Source of the DNA: Sarcocystis neurona
Taxonomy: Eukaryota; Apicomplexa; Conoidasida; Eucoccidiorida; Sarcocystidae
Direction of reading: 5' to 3'
Length of the DNA stretch: 64,000 nt
Assembly (NCBI GenBank): GCA_000727475.1
Contig: KL647297.1
Span: 526,421 to 590,420, forward strand
The notes under the pieces are model-generated. The model saw only the letters and a program-made list of their open reading frames with translations. It was not told the DNA's origin and searched no databases. A program made the position numbers and the translations under genes. This document shows positions 45,582 through 56,880 of this stretch, piece after piece. How positions within the stretch are numbered: the stretch's first letter is position 1; the number at the start of each line of letters is the position of its first letter.

Positions 45582-48500
45582 TCAGAATACCAACCTGCGT
45601 TCCCCCACCTGATCTGTTGCAGAAGAAGAAGAAGGGAGCCCGGAGGGAGACGAGGAAGAACAAGAAGGAGAGGAAGGAGAAGAGGGAGAAGAAGAAAGGC
45701 AGGAGGAAGCAGAGAAAGTTGTTCTTTCCTGCTGCTGCTGTTGCTGCTGCTGCTGTTGCTGCTGCTGCTGTTGCTGCTGTTGCTGTTGCTGCTCCTGCAG
45801 CACCCAAGAGTGGCAGTAGGGCCAGCGACTCTCCCACGTCCCTCTGCGGTGCTGCAGCCGCCGTAGCAGCGTCTTTTTCCTCCCGTCGTCCTGCACCTTC
45901 TTCTCTCCCGCCCGTTTTATCAAACGGCAGCTTCCGCAGCAGCAGCAGCAACACAGCGAACAGCAGGACTGTAGCGACGAAGCAGAACCAGAAGAAGCAC
46001 GTGCAAGGGCGCAGGGAGCCGGAGAAGAAGAGGAAGAGGAACAACAAGAAGAAGACGAAGAGGAGAAAGAAGGAGAGGGGGAAGAAGAAGAAGAAAGGGA
46101 GCAGCCGGAGAAGAACGCCGGGGTCGGAGAAGTTGTGCTGGGAGACGACGTGGGAGAACGTCTCGTCTCGCGCCGGGAGCGGCGACGGCAGCAGAGAGAC
46201 CCGAGGCTGGCAGCAACAGCAGCGGCAGGAGCAGGTGCTGCAGCAGCAGCACCCGCAGCAGCAACAGCGGGATAAGCAGCAGCACTCGCAGGAGAAGCAC
46301 CACTCGCAGTGGCAGCAGCGCACGCAGTAGCAGCAGCAGCAGCACCTCGGGCTGCAGCTGCGGGGTCGGAGAGAGAAGGCGGGAGCGATTCGACGACAGC
46401 AGCAGCCGTGCTCCTGTCGGTCCCGTAGGAAGCAGCAGCAGTTGAGCCGCTCTTGCGAGCTGCAGAAGACTTTGGGACGGAGAGATCGACAACAGCAGAA
46501 ACAGAGGAGGAAGAGCGACCAACAGTAACGCATGTGGCGTTGCAGGTAATCGGCAAAGCAGGAGGCGAAGGAGGAGAAAGCCGAGGAGCGTGAGCAGCAC
46601 CAGCACCCTGAGCAGCAGAAGCGTCGTCAGCAAGGGGAGGGAGAGCAGCGTCAACAGCGTCAGCAGCAGGAACAGCAGCAAGAGCAGCAGCAGAGACACG
46701 GCCAGCAGGAGGAGGAGGAGCGGCAGCGGTGTTCACGGCACCTGCAGCAGCAGCAACAAAATCGCGCGTGAGTGGAGGACTGAGCAGTTCTGCGTGAGAA
46801 AGTTCCTCAAGAGAAATCGCCGGGCCGCAGCTCCTGTTGCTGGTGGTCTCGTTGCTGCTCCTGCTGCTGTTGGCAATCCTACTGCTGCTACTGTTGCCGT
46901 TGCCAGTTCTCTTTCTCGTGTTGCTGTTGCTGCTGTTGCTGTTGCCACTGTTGCTGCTGCTACTGTTGCTGCTGCTGCTGTTGGTGTTGCTGCTGCCGCT
47001 GTTGCAGCTATTGTCCTCCGTGCTGCCCCTCCTGGTGCTGCTCTCGACATGGCTGATGTTTCTGCTACGACTGTTGCTCCTGTTGCTGCAGCTTCTGCTG
47101 TAGTCGTCGCTGCTGTCGTGGTTGCCGCTGCGGTTGCTGCTGCTGCGGCTGTCACTGGGCGCGCAACTCCCGGCGCCGTCCTCTGCTGCCTGATGTGTGG
47201 AGTGCGCTGCCTTCCTCATTTCCTCTTGCAAGCAGCGTCGGTCTACCGCTGCGCACTCGCTCACCGTCTGCCCCTTTTCCTCCTGCAGCTGCCGAACCTG
47301 CTGCTGCTGCTGTTGTTGCTGCTGCTCGCCTTGCCGCGTTTGTCGCTGTTGCTGCGACTCCTGCTGTTGCTGCTGCTTCTGCTGCTCTTGTAGATGCTGG
47401 ACCTGCAGTTGTAGCACCTGGCGGCGCCGCTCCTGTTGCCGTTGCTGCTGCTGCTTCGGCTCAGGCCTCAGCTGCAGCTGCGGCTGCTGAAACAGCTGTT
47501 GGCGCGGCTCCTCTGCCTGAGGCCGCTGCTGCTGTAGATTCAGGTCGAGAAGCCTTCCCTGCTGCTGCCGCTGCTCTCGTAGCTTCTTTTCCTGTTGCTG
47601 CTGCTGTTGCTGGTGCATCTGTTGCTGCTGTTGCATCTGTTGCTGCTGTTGCTGCTGCTGCTGCTCAGGCTCGCCCAGTCGCCGCGTGTCCTGCTGCCGC
47701 TCCTCTTGCACCTGCTGTCTCTGCTGCTGCTGCTGATTTTGCGGTAGCTGCCTCTGCTGCTGCTGCTGGTCCTGCACCAGTGGCTGTACGCATCGCTCGG
47801 GGCATGCAGCGAGGGACGGAGCTGCTTCGCAGTGAAGCACAGGGTCTTTCTGAAGACGCTGGGCGCGGTTGATTGACTCTTGCTTCTGCTGTCGCAGCAG
47901 CAGAAACGTCTCCGAAGTGGCGCCTTCGTCTCGGTCCTTCTTCTTCTTCTTCTTCCGCTTTCTATTCTGCTGCTGCTGGTGCTGCGCGTGCACCAGCCTC
48001 TCGTGCTGCTGCTGCAGCAGCCAGTCCGGGGGACACACCAGCGGCGCGCCAAAACTCGCGCGGTACGCTGCGCTTGGCGCCCCTCCTACACTAGAGGAAT
48101 GCCTACCTGCTGTTGCTGCTCCTGTTTCTCCTGCTGCTGCGGGCAGTGTTTCTGCTGCTGTTGCTGCTGCTTTTGTTCCTCCTGCTGCCGAAGACAGTTT
48201 TTCTGCTGCTGTTGCTGCTGTCTTTTTTTCCACTGCCCTTTCCACTGCCGCTGGGGCCGCTGTTGCTTCTGCCCAACGCGAGGTTTCTGCTGCTCTTTCC
48301 CATGTCGTTGCTGTTGCTGTTGCTGCTGCACGAAGTGCTTCCGCCGCAGGCATTAATAACGTTCCTGCTGCTGCTGCTGCGGTTGCTCCTGTTGGTGTTT
48401 CTGCCGCTGTTTCTGCTCCCGCCTCCCTTCCTGCTGCTGCTGCTTTCCCTGCTGTGGCTGCTGCCTGCGCTGCACGGCAGTCTTCTGTTTCAGCTGGTCC

Positions 48501-49834
48501 TGCTGGTGGTGACGCCGAGGCCCCGGCCTCCCCCGCTTCAGCAGCTGCGTTTTGCGCAGCTTCCGTCCTCCTCCTTCTTTCTGGTGTACGTACAGCAGCA
48601 GGCACACCTGTTCCTCCTTCCGCCGAGGTTGCTACTGCGCGGGTTGCTGCTTCTGCTGCAGTGGCGTCTACGAGTCTTACCGCGTCGACTGCTGCTGCTC
48701 TCCCTACCACGCCTACTGCTGCCTCCCCTCTCCTTCTTCTTCTTTCTGCTGCTGCTTCGTCTTCCGTCGCTGCTGCTCCGGCCGGTAGCACTGTTGCTGG
48801 TGCTGCTGCAGCACTCCCTGCGTGGATTGCTGCATCTGTTGCTGCTTCTTCTTTCGCTTTCCCTTCCGCAACTACGCGTCCTGCTCCCATCTCTGCTGCT
48901 CCTTCCGCAGTCTTCTCGCCTTCTCTTGTAGCATTTCCGGATGCTACGGGTGGTGGTGCTGCTGCTGCTGACGCTGCTGCTGCTGCTGACGCTGGTGCTG
49001 CCGCCGACGCTGGTGCTGCTGCTGCGGCTGGTGCTACTCCTGTTGCTGCTGTTGTTGGTGCTGCTGCAACTGACACAGGTGCTGCTGCTGTCTTTGTTTG
49101 CCCTTTGCATGCGGCAGTAGTTTCTCCCGATGGTTGACAATTTCCTCTTTGAAGTGAGTAAACCTCCGTGTTGCAGCCGTGGTCTTCCTGCTGCTGCTGC
49201 AGTGTAAATTGTTCTTGCAGCAGCAGATTCTGATACTTCGTTTGAACCTGCTGCTGCAGCAGCTCACCTACAGGCTGTGTAGGTTGGCCCCACTCCTGCT
49301 GCTCCTTCTCTTCGTTATCCTTCGTCTGTTGCCCCTGCTGCTGCGAATTTCCGTCGCGTGCGATTTTCACCTGCTTCTGCTGCTGCAGCAGTTTCTGCTG
49401 CTGATCCTGGGACTGTTTCTGATGTATCAGCAATCGCTGCTGGATCCTCCCCTGCTGCATCTGTTGCTGCTGCTGCTGCTGTCTTCCTCGCCGCAGCGGG
49501 GTCTGTTGCTCTTCCTGCTGCTGCTGGTTCTGCTGTCCTTGCTGCTGCTGTTGCTCAGGCGGAGGCTGCTCCTGTTGCTGTGGCACCTTCTTCGGGTAGG
49601 TTTGTTGCCCCTGGCGCTGCTGCTGTTGTTGCTGCTGTTGTTTCTCCTTCTTCTTCTGGGCAAGCCCATGTTGTAGCTCCCGGATACACTGCTGCTGGGA
49701 CCGGGCCAGAAGCCGCTGCTGCTGTTGTACGAGGAAGGGGTGCAACAGCTGCGTCCGCGCTCGCATACGGTTGCGCTCGAGGCAGACCGATAGCGGAGTA
49801 TTAACGAGGATTTGGTGAAAGGCGCAGCGTGGAT
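45582..49834 (-). CDS. PSTK: PSTK exon 2 (end of kinase core plus Gln/Ala/Ser-rich tail)
   Basis: The acceptor GTTGTACGCAG is at 49835. The first two bases complete a Tyr codon with exon 1 and lead into the conserved TPLSVCLERNRMR. The rest, about 1390 residues, is mainly Gln-, Ala- and Ser-rich with short charged islands. The expected WE...L(T/S)I motif was not found in a convincing context; WE pairs occur only in Ala-rich or tail sequence. The frame closes at 45582. Confidence 0.75.
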
Positions 49835-52800
49835 CTGCGTACAACAGCAGCCACACCAACGCAGTTTCTTCTTTCCCTCTTTCTTTTTTTCTTTCTCTTT
49901 CTCTTTTGTAGAAGGACGCAGCAGCAGCTGCAGCGACACAGCGTCTGTGGGGCCTACTCCCCAGGCTTCTCACCCCGCCTCTTCAGCGGCAGCGACAGCA
50001 GCAGCTGCGACAGAAGTAGCAGCAGCAGCAGCGGCAGCAGCAGCAGCGGCAGAAGCAGCAGCGGCAGAAGCAGCAGGGACAGCGGCAGCAGCAGCAGCAA
50101 CAGCGGCAGCAGCAGCAGCAGCAACAGCGGCAGCAGCAGCAGCAGCAACNGCGCAGCAGCAGCAGCAGCAANNNNNNNNNNNNNNNNNNNNNNNNNNNNN
50201 NNNNNNNNNNNNNNNNNNNNNNNNNNNNNNNNNNNNNNNNNNNNNNNNNNNNNNNNNNNNNNNNNNNNNNNNNNNNNNNNNNNNNNNNNNNNNNNNNNNN
50301 NNNNNNNNNNNNNNNNNNNNNNNNNNNNNNNNNNNNNNNNNNNNNNNNNNNNNNNNNNNNNNNNNNNNNNNNNNNNNNNNNNNNNNNNNNNNNNNNNNNN
50401 NNNNNNNNNNNNNNNNNNNNNNNNNNNNNNNNNNNNNNNNNNNNNNNNNNNNNNNNNNNNNNNNNNNNNNNNNNNNNNNNNNNNNNNNNNNNNNNNNNNN
50501 NNNNNNNNNNNNNNNNNNNNNNNNNNNNNNNNNAGCAGCAGCAACAGCGGCAGCAGCAGCAGCAGCAACAGCGGCAGCAGCAGCAGCAGCAACAGCGGCA
50601 GAAGCAGCAGCAGCAGCCACAGCAGGAGCAGCAGCAACCACGGCAGGAGCAGCAGCAGCCACAGCAGGAGCAGCAGTGACAGCAGCAGCAACCGGAACGC
50701 GACTATCTTTCCCCGACCTGCAGTAGCAGCAACAGCAGCAGCAGCCTTTTTCTCTCCCAATGCCGCACCACCGTCGCGTCTTCTTCTGCAGAGTTACGTC
50801 ATTATCGATCACACAGCACGGCTGCATCCATTTCGCTACTATAAATGTTCACTTCCTTAGCTCACATAAGTGTGCCACATACACAATTTTCTCTTTCCTT
50901 CAACGACTGGAACCTCACTTCGTGGATCCATCCGTTCCTCAGCGCCACATACATATATACACATATATATATACACATATATATATATGTCTTGCTCTAT
51001 TACTGTAGCATTGCCCGGCTATACTAGTGCTACTACGCGCTACCACTTTCTTTCTCTCTCTATATATATATGTGTGTGTGTGGCTCTATTATTATACTAC
51101 TGCCCTGGTAGAGTCACTTGTTGCTCCCACGCGTCCCCCATCTATTTGTATATCTCTGGCACAACATACGCGTGCATATCCACTACACTAGTCTACCCAC
51201 ACACACACATATCCATATATATATATATATGTATATAGATGTATACATACATACACACATATATACATACCTACATAGATAGATACATAGATACACATAT
51301 AGATACACACACACATATATATCATACATGCATGCATACACACACACACGCATACATACATATACATACATATCCATATATATACATATATATACATACA
51401 TATACATACATGTACACACATATACATACATGTACATTAATGTACGTACCTACACGTACAGATACAGACATACACACACGTATACATACATAGACATACA
51501 CATACATACGTATACATATACATATATGAATACATACACACATACACACACACACACACTCATACAAACACAGATATACATGTAGATACATACATATACA
51601 TATATGCATATAGACATACAGAGAGTAAGGGGTATTTCTGCTACTTGGAGGGAAGATGCATCTGTTGTCAGATCAGCATTTGCAGAGCTCCACGTGGCAA
51701 CAGAAAAAGCAAACAAATCTCCATACTCGGTCAAGCACAACCAACACGGCCTCCGAGTGAAAACAGACCCTTCTCTTTTCCTCTGTCTTTTCTCTTTCTA
51801 TCTTCCTGTTTATCTATATCTCTCTGTCTCTCCCGCTGCGGTCTCGTAGATATATATATGTTTGCACGAGGATACTGTAAACTGCAAGAACAATAGTCAC
51901 CTGGAGGAGACGTCCCGGGTGCTGCAGCAGTTCTCTCCTTTCTCTCCCTCTCTGTTTCTGTGGCGGTGTCGTAGACCGGGCCCCTCTCCGCATCTCTCTG
52001 CGGCTGCTCCTGCTGCTGCTACTCCTGCTCCTGCTGCTGCTGTCGCTGGTGGGGTGCTCGTGCTGCTGCTGCTGTACCTAATGCTGCTGCTGCCCCTACT
52101 GCTGCTACTGCTGCTGCCCCTACCGCTGCAGCTGCTGCCCCTACTGCTGCAGCTGCCCGTACTCCTGCTGGTCCTGCCCCTACTGCTGCTGCTGCTGTTC
52201 CTGCTCCTGCTGTCGCTCCTGCTCCTGCTGCTGCTGCTGTCCTGCGGCTGTTCTTTCTGGGTTACGCAAAGCGAAAATACGGGGCACTCCAGCTACACAC
52301 GAGCCTCCCCCTACGCAGAAAACAGCTTGCTGCAGCTTGCGGCCGTCGCTGTTCTCTCTCAACACTCGCCTCGGCTCCCGTGGCCTGCTACTGCTGCTGC
52401 TCTTCTTCTCGCTCTTCTTGCGCTACGCCCTCCCTCCCTACCCGCTGCTGCAGCTGCTTCTGTTGCGCTCTCCCCTGGAGTGCGCCCACTTTAAAACGGT
52501 GTAGCACACATGGGTCTCCCGCTGCTGCTGCAGGTTTCTCAAAACAGCACGGGCGTCCAGCACCACCACCTGCTGCTCCCCTCGGTTCCTCCGTCCGAGG
52601 CCGAAATGCCACCCTGGTGCTGCTGCTACAGCTGCTGCTGCCGCTGCTGGCAGAGCCTTGAAGAAACCCTAACAGCAGTCACAACGCCAGTTGTCGTCGC
52701 ACGGAGTCTTCTTCTTCCTCCTGCCTTTATTGCTGCTGCTGTTGCCCGACATGCTTCCTCATATACAGCTACTGCTTCTCCTTTCTTCAGCAGACTGCCA

Positions 52801-55800
52801 TCATCTCAGCTCGTAAGCAAGCTGCTGCCTCTCCTACACGTAGGCGTGGCAGACTCCTGTAGTAAATAAACAAGTCTGCGGTGCGCAGTTTTGCCCGTGA
52901 AAAGCGCGGGACCTCCAGCTCTTGCTGCTCTCCTTACATTTGCATGCGAGCTGAAAGTAAAATTTTCGTTGCGACGGCAAGTGCAACGTGTCATCCACCA
53001 GCAACACCACCAAAAGCTGCTGTCCGCAGCAGCAGTCAGAAACGCGTTGCCTCTTCTCCTCCGCCCTCTCTTGCTGCTGCTCATCAAAGGACCCCTGTCG
53101 CCCTTGCTGCGGTTGTTTCCCCTGCTGCAGCTGTCGCGGCACCAGGGTAGGCTGCTGTCCCTGCTGCTGCAGCTCTGTCTGCTGCTGCTGCTTCTTCTTC
53201 TTCCTTCGTAGAGGAGGGAAGTAGCGGAAGAAGACGCCAGCTGCTTCTCCCAGCGACGGCGCTTCCCTGTTCGCGGCAAAAGCGTCTGTAGCTCTTCCGC
53301 CGAGAGGAGGAGCTGCAGCAGCAGTACTCTCAAGAGCAGCACCAACAGCTGCAGCAGCAACACCAACAGCAGAAGCAGCAGGACTACTGGGAGCAACACC
53401 GCCCTCGGGAGCAACACTACCCTCGGCAGGAGCAGCAGCACTGGCCTCAGCACCGACAGCCACAGTGCTAGACAGAGAAGCGCAGTTCGCGTCGTACACG
53501 TGGGTTTCATCCATAGCAGCTACTTCTGCAACAGCAAAAGCAGCAGCAGCACATGAAGAGCAAGCGTCAACCCACGCGCACTGAGCAGCCCACCAAAGAA
53601 TGTCTTCGTGAGTTGCTGCTGATGCCCTTCCTTCCCCGCCTTCTGCTGCTGCTGCGCTCCTGCTGGTGTTGCCGCTGTCGGTAGAATCTTGACACGTCTT
53701 TCCTGCTGCGGCTACTGCTGCGGCTGCGTTGGTGCTGCTGCTCATGTGCGTCGCAAGTGGACTGCTGCTGCTGTCTCTGCTACCGCAAGCTGTCATCACC
53801 CCCGCTCTGACTGCTGCTGCTGCTGTGTTGCTGCTGCTGTCGTCTCCCGCCCTGGTGAAAGAAGCAGCCTGCTCACTTTTCCTTTCTCTGCTGCTCTCCC
53901 CTGCTGCTGCTCCTGCTGCGGCCTCGCTTGCTGCTACAGCAGCAGTCGCAACGGCAGGCGCAGTCTCAGCAGCAAAATCGTCACCCGAAGACCCACTGCC
54001 GCTGAGTGGGGCTGCACCAACAGCAACGCCGCTGCCATCAGCAGCTGTGCGAGAAACGCACGCGGAAGAAGCGCCAACAGCAGCTGACTTCACACAAGCA
54101 GCAGCAGGACGTGAAACCGCACCGGTCGGTGTAGGTCCCCCGGCCAAGGAGGTGAACTCGACGGCAGGAGCCGCAGGGGTGGCAGCAGCAGCAGCGGCAG
54201 CCAGACCAGCAGGAGCCCACCCAGCTGCAGTCGAAACAATCGGAGGGTCGCATAAAGACCCTACACCGGGAACAACAGATGCAACAGCACCAGACTCAAC
54301 GTAAGCAGGCGGAACAGCAGGACCAGCAGACCTCGTAGCAGCAGTAGGTGCAGACGCAGCAGCAGCAGCAGCCGCAGCAGCCGCAGACGTAGTAGCAGTG
54401 ACAGCAGCGGCGCGTGCAGCAGGTACAGGTGTAGTCGCAGCAGCAGACGCGACCGCAGCCAAAGGTGCAGCAACAGCAGCTGTAGCAGCACCATCGGGAG
54501 CCGCAGCAGCAGGAATGGAAGCGGCAGCAGCAGCAGAAACGGATGCGGCAGCAGCACGGATGGATGCAGCGGCAGCAGCAGGAACGGGTGTAGCAGCAGC
54601 AGCAGGAAGGGACGTAACAGCAGCAGCAGGAAGGGACGCAGCCGCAGCAGCAGGAACGGATGTGGCAGCAGCAGTAGCAGGGGACGTAGGAGCGCCAGCA
54701 GGAAGGGATGTAGCAGCAGCAGGGGCGGATGTATCAGGAGGAGGAGGTACGTGGGACGAGCCAAAGGGAGTTTCCTCGGCAGCGTAGAGATGTTGAAGAA
54801 AGGAGGCTACGAACGCAGCAGCCGTTTTACGCGCTGCCCGCCAGAGCGTCGCGTCGAACGGCGCGGGGGATGCAACTGCATCACCGCTGGCTCTGCTACG
54901 TCGAACAGCAGGGCCGTAACCGACAGGCGCCGAGTCACGTGCAGCTGCCGCAGTCGCATCCGCAGGAATATTGAAGGAGGCTGAAGCAGAAGCCGCAGCC
55001 CAAGCAGCAGCAACCGTTGAAGAAGGAGGAGCCGCAGGATACGCGCAGGGGGAGGCCGGTGCAGCTGTGGCGGCAGAACGAGGCGCCGGGACAGCAGCGG
55101 CAGCAGAACGAGAGGAAGCTACAGCGGCCAGGGGCGCCGACGCAGCCGAACGGGCAGGCCGACTTTCGCTGCAGCAGCTGAAGGCAAAAGCTTCCCCACG
55201 CGTGGTCGCCGGTGTCCTCGGGAGTTCTGCTGCAACGTGGAAGATTCTTGCTTCCTTGTCTCCCTGCTGACGCTGTTGAGGCTCTGTCTTCTGCTCTTGC
55301 TGCTGCAGGCAGTTCTGTTGCTCCACCACTCTGCTGGTGTGCCCCTGCTGCTGCCCGTCCTCCTCGTCGCTGGGCTGCTCTTCGTGCTGCTGTGTCTCGC
55401 GGTGTTGCTCCTTCGCATTGCGAGGCTGTAGCTGTGGCCGTTGTAACTGGCGTTGCTTCGCCTGCTGCTCCTCCTCCTCCTGGTTCTCCTTGTTCTCTCT
55501 CTGCTGTTGCTGCCGCATTGCTTGGTGCTGGGCCAGTGCCTGACGCTGCTGTTGCTGCTGTCCGAGCTGCTGCTGCGGCCTTGGGGCGCGTGACTGCCGC
55601 AGGCGCAGCAGGTCTCTTTCGAAGCCATCGCACGCGACGTGCAGCAGAAGAAAAGGAACGCTGTTGTAGCAAGGCGTACAAGTATGCTTGTGCTGCAGCT
55701 GCTGCGCTCCTTGACGCTGCTGCTGTTCCTGCTGGTGCTGCTGTTCTTGATTCTTCTGCTGTTCTTGATGCTGCTGCTGCTGCTGTTCCTGCTGCTGCTG

Positions 55801-56880
55801 TTCTTGGTGCTGCTGCTGCTCTTGCTGCTGCCCCTCCTGCTGCTCTTGCTGTTTCTCGTGCCGCGGCTGCTGCTCTTGCTGCTGCTGCTGGTGCTGGTGC
55901 TGCTGCTTCTCTTTTCTCTTCTCTTCAAGATTCGGACGCAACGTTTGCACTGAGACCCACGGAGGCCTTCGAACCTCTTCCTTCCGAGCAGCTTCTGTTG
56001 GGAACCCCTCCGGTGTGATCCCGCGGACTTCTGCTGCTGCTGTCGCTGCAGGTCTCCCTGCTTGGGCTGCACGCGCTCCTATTGCTGCAGGTGCTGCTGC
56101 TTCAGACTGCACTGCTGCACCCGCTGGGGCTGCTGCAGCTCTCCTTGTTGCTGGCGTCCGGGCTGCTGAGGCATCTGCTGCTTCCGCTGCCTGCCCCAGG
56201 GCTGTTTCTGCGAGCCTCAGCGTGACAGCTAAACTGGGCGAGTTTCCTGTCACCGCTGTTTGCCTCGCCGCCGTCTCTAAGTCACCTGCTGCTGCTGCAG
56301 GCGCCGCACTTGCTGTTGCCGCTGCACTCCGCTGCGCTGCTGCTGACGCGCCATCAGCCACTCCCGCCACGGACACGGACGCACCTGCTCCTCCTGGTCC
56401 ACCGGTAACTGCTGCTCCTGCTGCAGTTGCCGAGGAAGCTGCGACTGCTACTGGGCCGAGATCTGTTGCTGCTGTTACTGCTGCTGGTCCCGAGCGAGCT
56501 GCTGCTGCTTCTGACGCGCAGTCCGCTGCCGCTCCTGCTGCGGCTGCCGTACCAGCTGCTGCTGCTCCCGTGTCAGTTGCTGCTGCTGGAGTATCTGCTG
56601 CTGCTGCTGCAGTATCCGTTGCAGCTGCTGAGGCTGGTGGCCGCGCACCACGGGGCGCCACTGCCGTCGCGCGACGCGCTGCTGCTGCTGTTTTCGGCGG
56701 GTGTACTGGCTCTCTGTTGAAGCGGCAGAAGGAGGCTGCGAGGGCCCGACGGAAGGCAGGAGCCTGCAGCAGCCTGCGGCAGAGAGTCGTTTTCCCGGCA
56801 GCAGGGAGTCCGTAGACAACAACCAGCATGCAGCGCACTTTCGGAAAGTTTTCCTCTCTGCCGTCTGGAGTGGTTTCCAT
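45582..56880 (-). CDS. PSTK: L-seryl-tRNA(Sec) kinase (PSTK), giant low-complexity form
   Basis: PSTK phosphorylates Ser-tRNA(Sec) with ATP to give the substrate of SepSecS in selenocysteine synthesis. Two exons, 56880-52938 and 49834-45582, give 2731 residues. I start at the Met of METTPDGREE; a Met 18 codons upstream (56934) is also open. Residues 19-32 (LVVVYGLPAAGKTT) are the P-loop. Later come CDGFERDLLRLR (near 417), LWRAARKTAAAFVASFLQHL (near 673) and VDDTLHLPSQRKFYFQLACK (1295-1314). The splice adds YPRCAFHQILVNTPLSVC, restoring without a gap the DD...SMR...LARKY...CPLETC block of animal PSTK. Nearly everything else is Ala, Gln or Ser runs from CAG repeats. A segment VDRRCLQEEMRKAAH (in exon 2) may be the C-terminal helix. 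More introns in exon 2, and a different C-terminus, cannot be excluded. Confidence 0.85.
50172..50533. other. Assembly gap (362 N) inside a CAG/CTG tract
   Basis: The flanks are GCGGCAGCAGCAGCAGCAAC repeats on the plus strand; a lone N also sits at 50150. The gap is in the PSTK intron and does not affect the coding call. Confidence 0.95.
50940..51610. repeat. TA/CA microsatellite in the PSTK intron
   Basis: ACATATATACACATATATAT and ATACATACATAC words for about 670 bp. Open frames across it are repeat artefacts. Confidence 0.9.
51980..52800 (-). repeat. CAG-rich (minus sense) block at the 5' part of the PSTK intron
   Basis: CTG runs on the plus strand give sense CAG for PSTK, as in its exons. 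Less repetitive parts (52260-52370 and 52480-52620) are open for 60-75 codons on the minus strand. It might contain an alternative exon, but the constitutive splice must skip it to keep the conserved core. Confidence 0.6.
52938..56880 (-). CDS. PSTK: PSTK exon 1 (P-loop to DD motif)
   Basis: This is an uninterrupted frame of 1314 codons plus one base. It ends AAAT|GTAAGG at 52938/52937. About 1250 residues of Ala/Gln/Ser-rich sequence separate the P-loop from the DD...R motif, where animal PSTK has about 120 residues. GLPAAGKTT matches the PSTK/KTI12 kinase family; the next conserved blocks favour PSTK. Confidence 0.87.

Larger units (their letters stand above)
49835..52937 (-). other. PSTK intron (3.1 kb)
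   Basis: In the minus sense it begins GTAAGG and ends TACGCAG. From 5' to 3' it holds a CAG-rich block (about 52800-51980), a TA/CA microsatellite (51610-50940), and a CTG-rich block broken by an assembly gap (50700-49985). The removal is supported by exact restoration of the PSTK core across the junction. Confidence 0.85.

Noticed and set aside
47869..49137. 422-codon plus-strand frame rich in Ala/Val/Pro
   Set aside because: It is the complement of PSTK exon 2: CTG/GCT repeats give Ala/Leu/Cys readings on the other strand. It has no independent motif.
45582..56880. KTI12 (elongator-associated kinase) as the identity of the P-loop gene
   Set aside because: KTI12 shares the P-loop fold, but GLPAAGK, the DD...SxR spacing and the LACKY...TPLSVCLERN block follow PSTK more closely.
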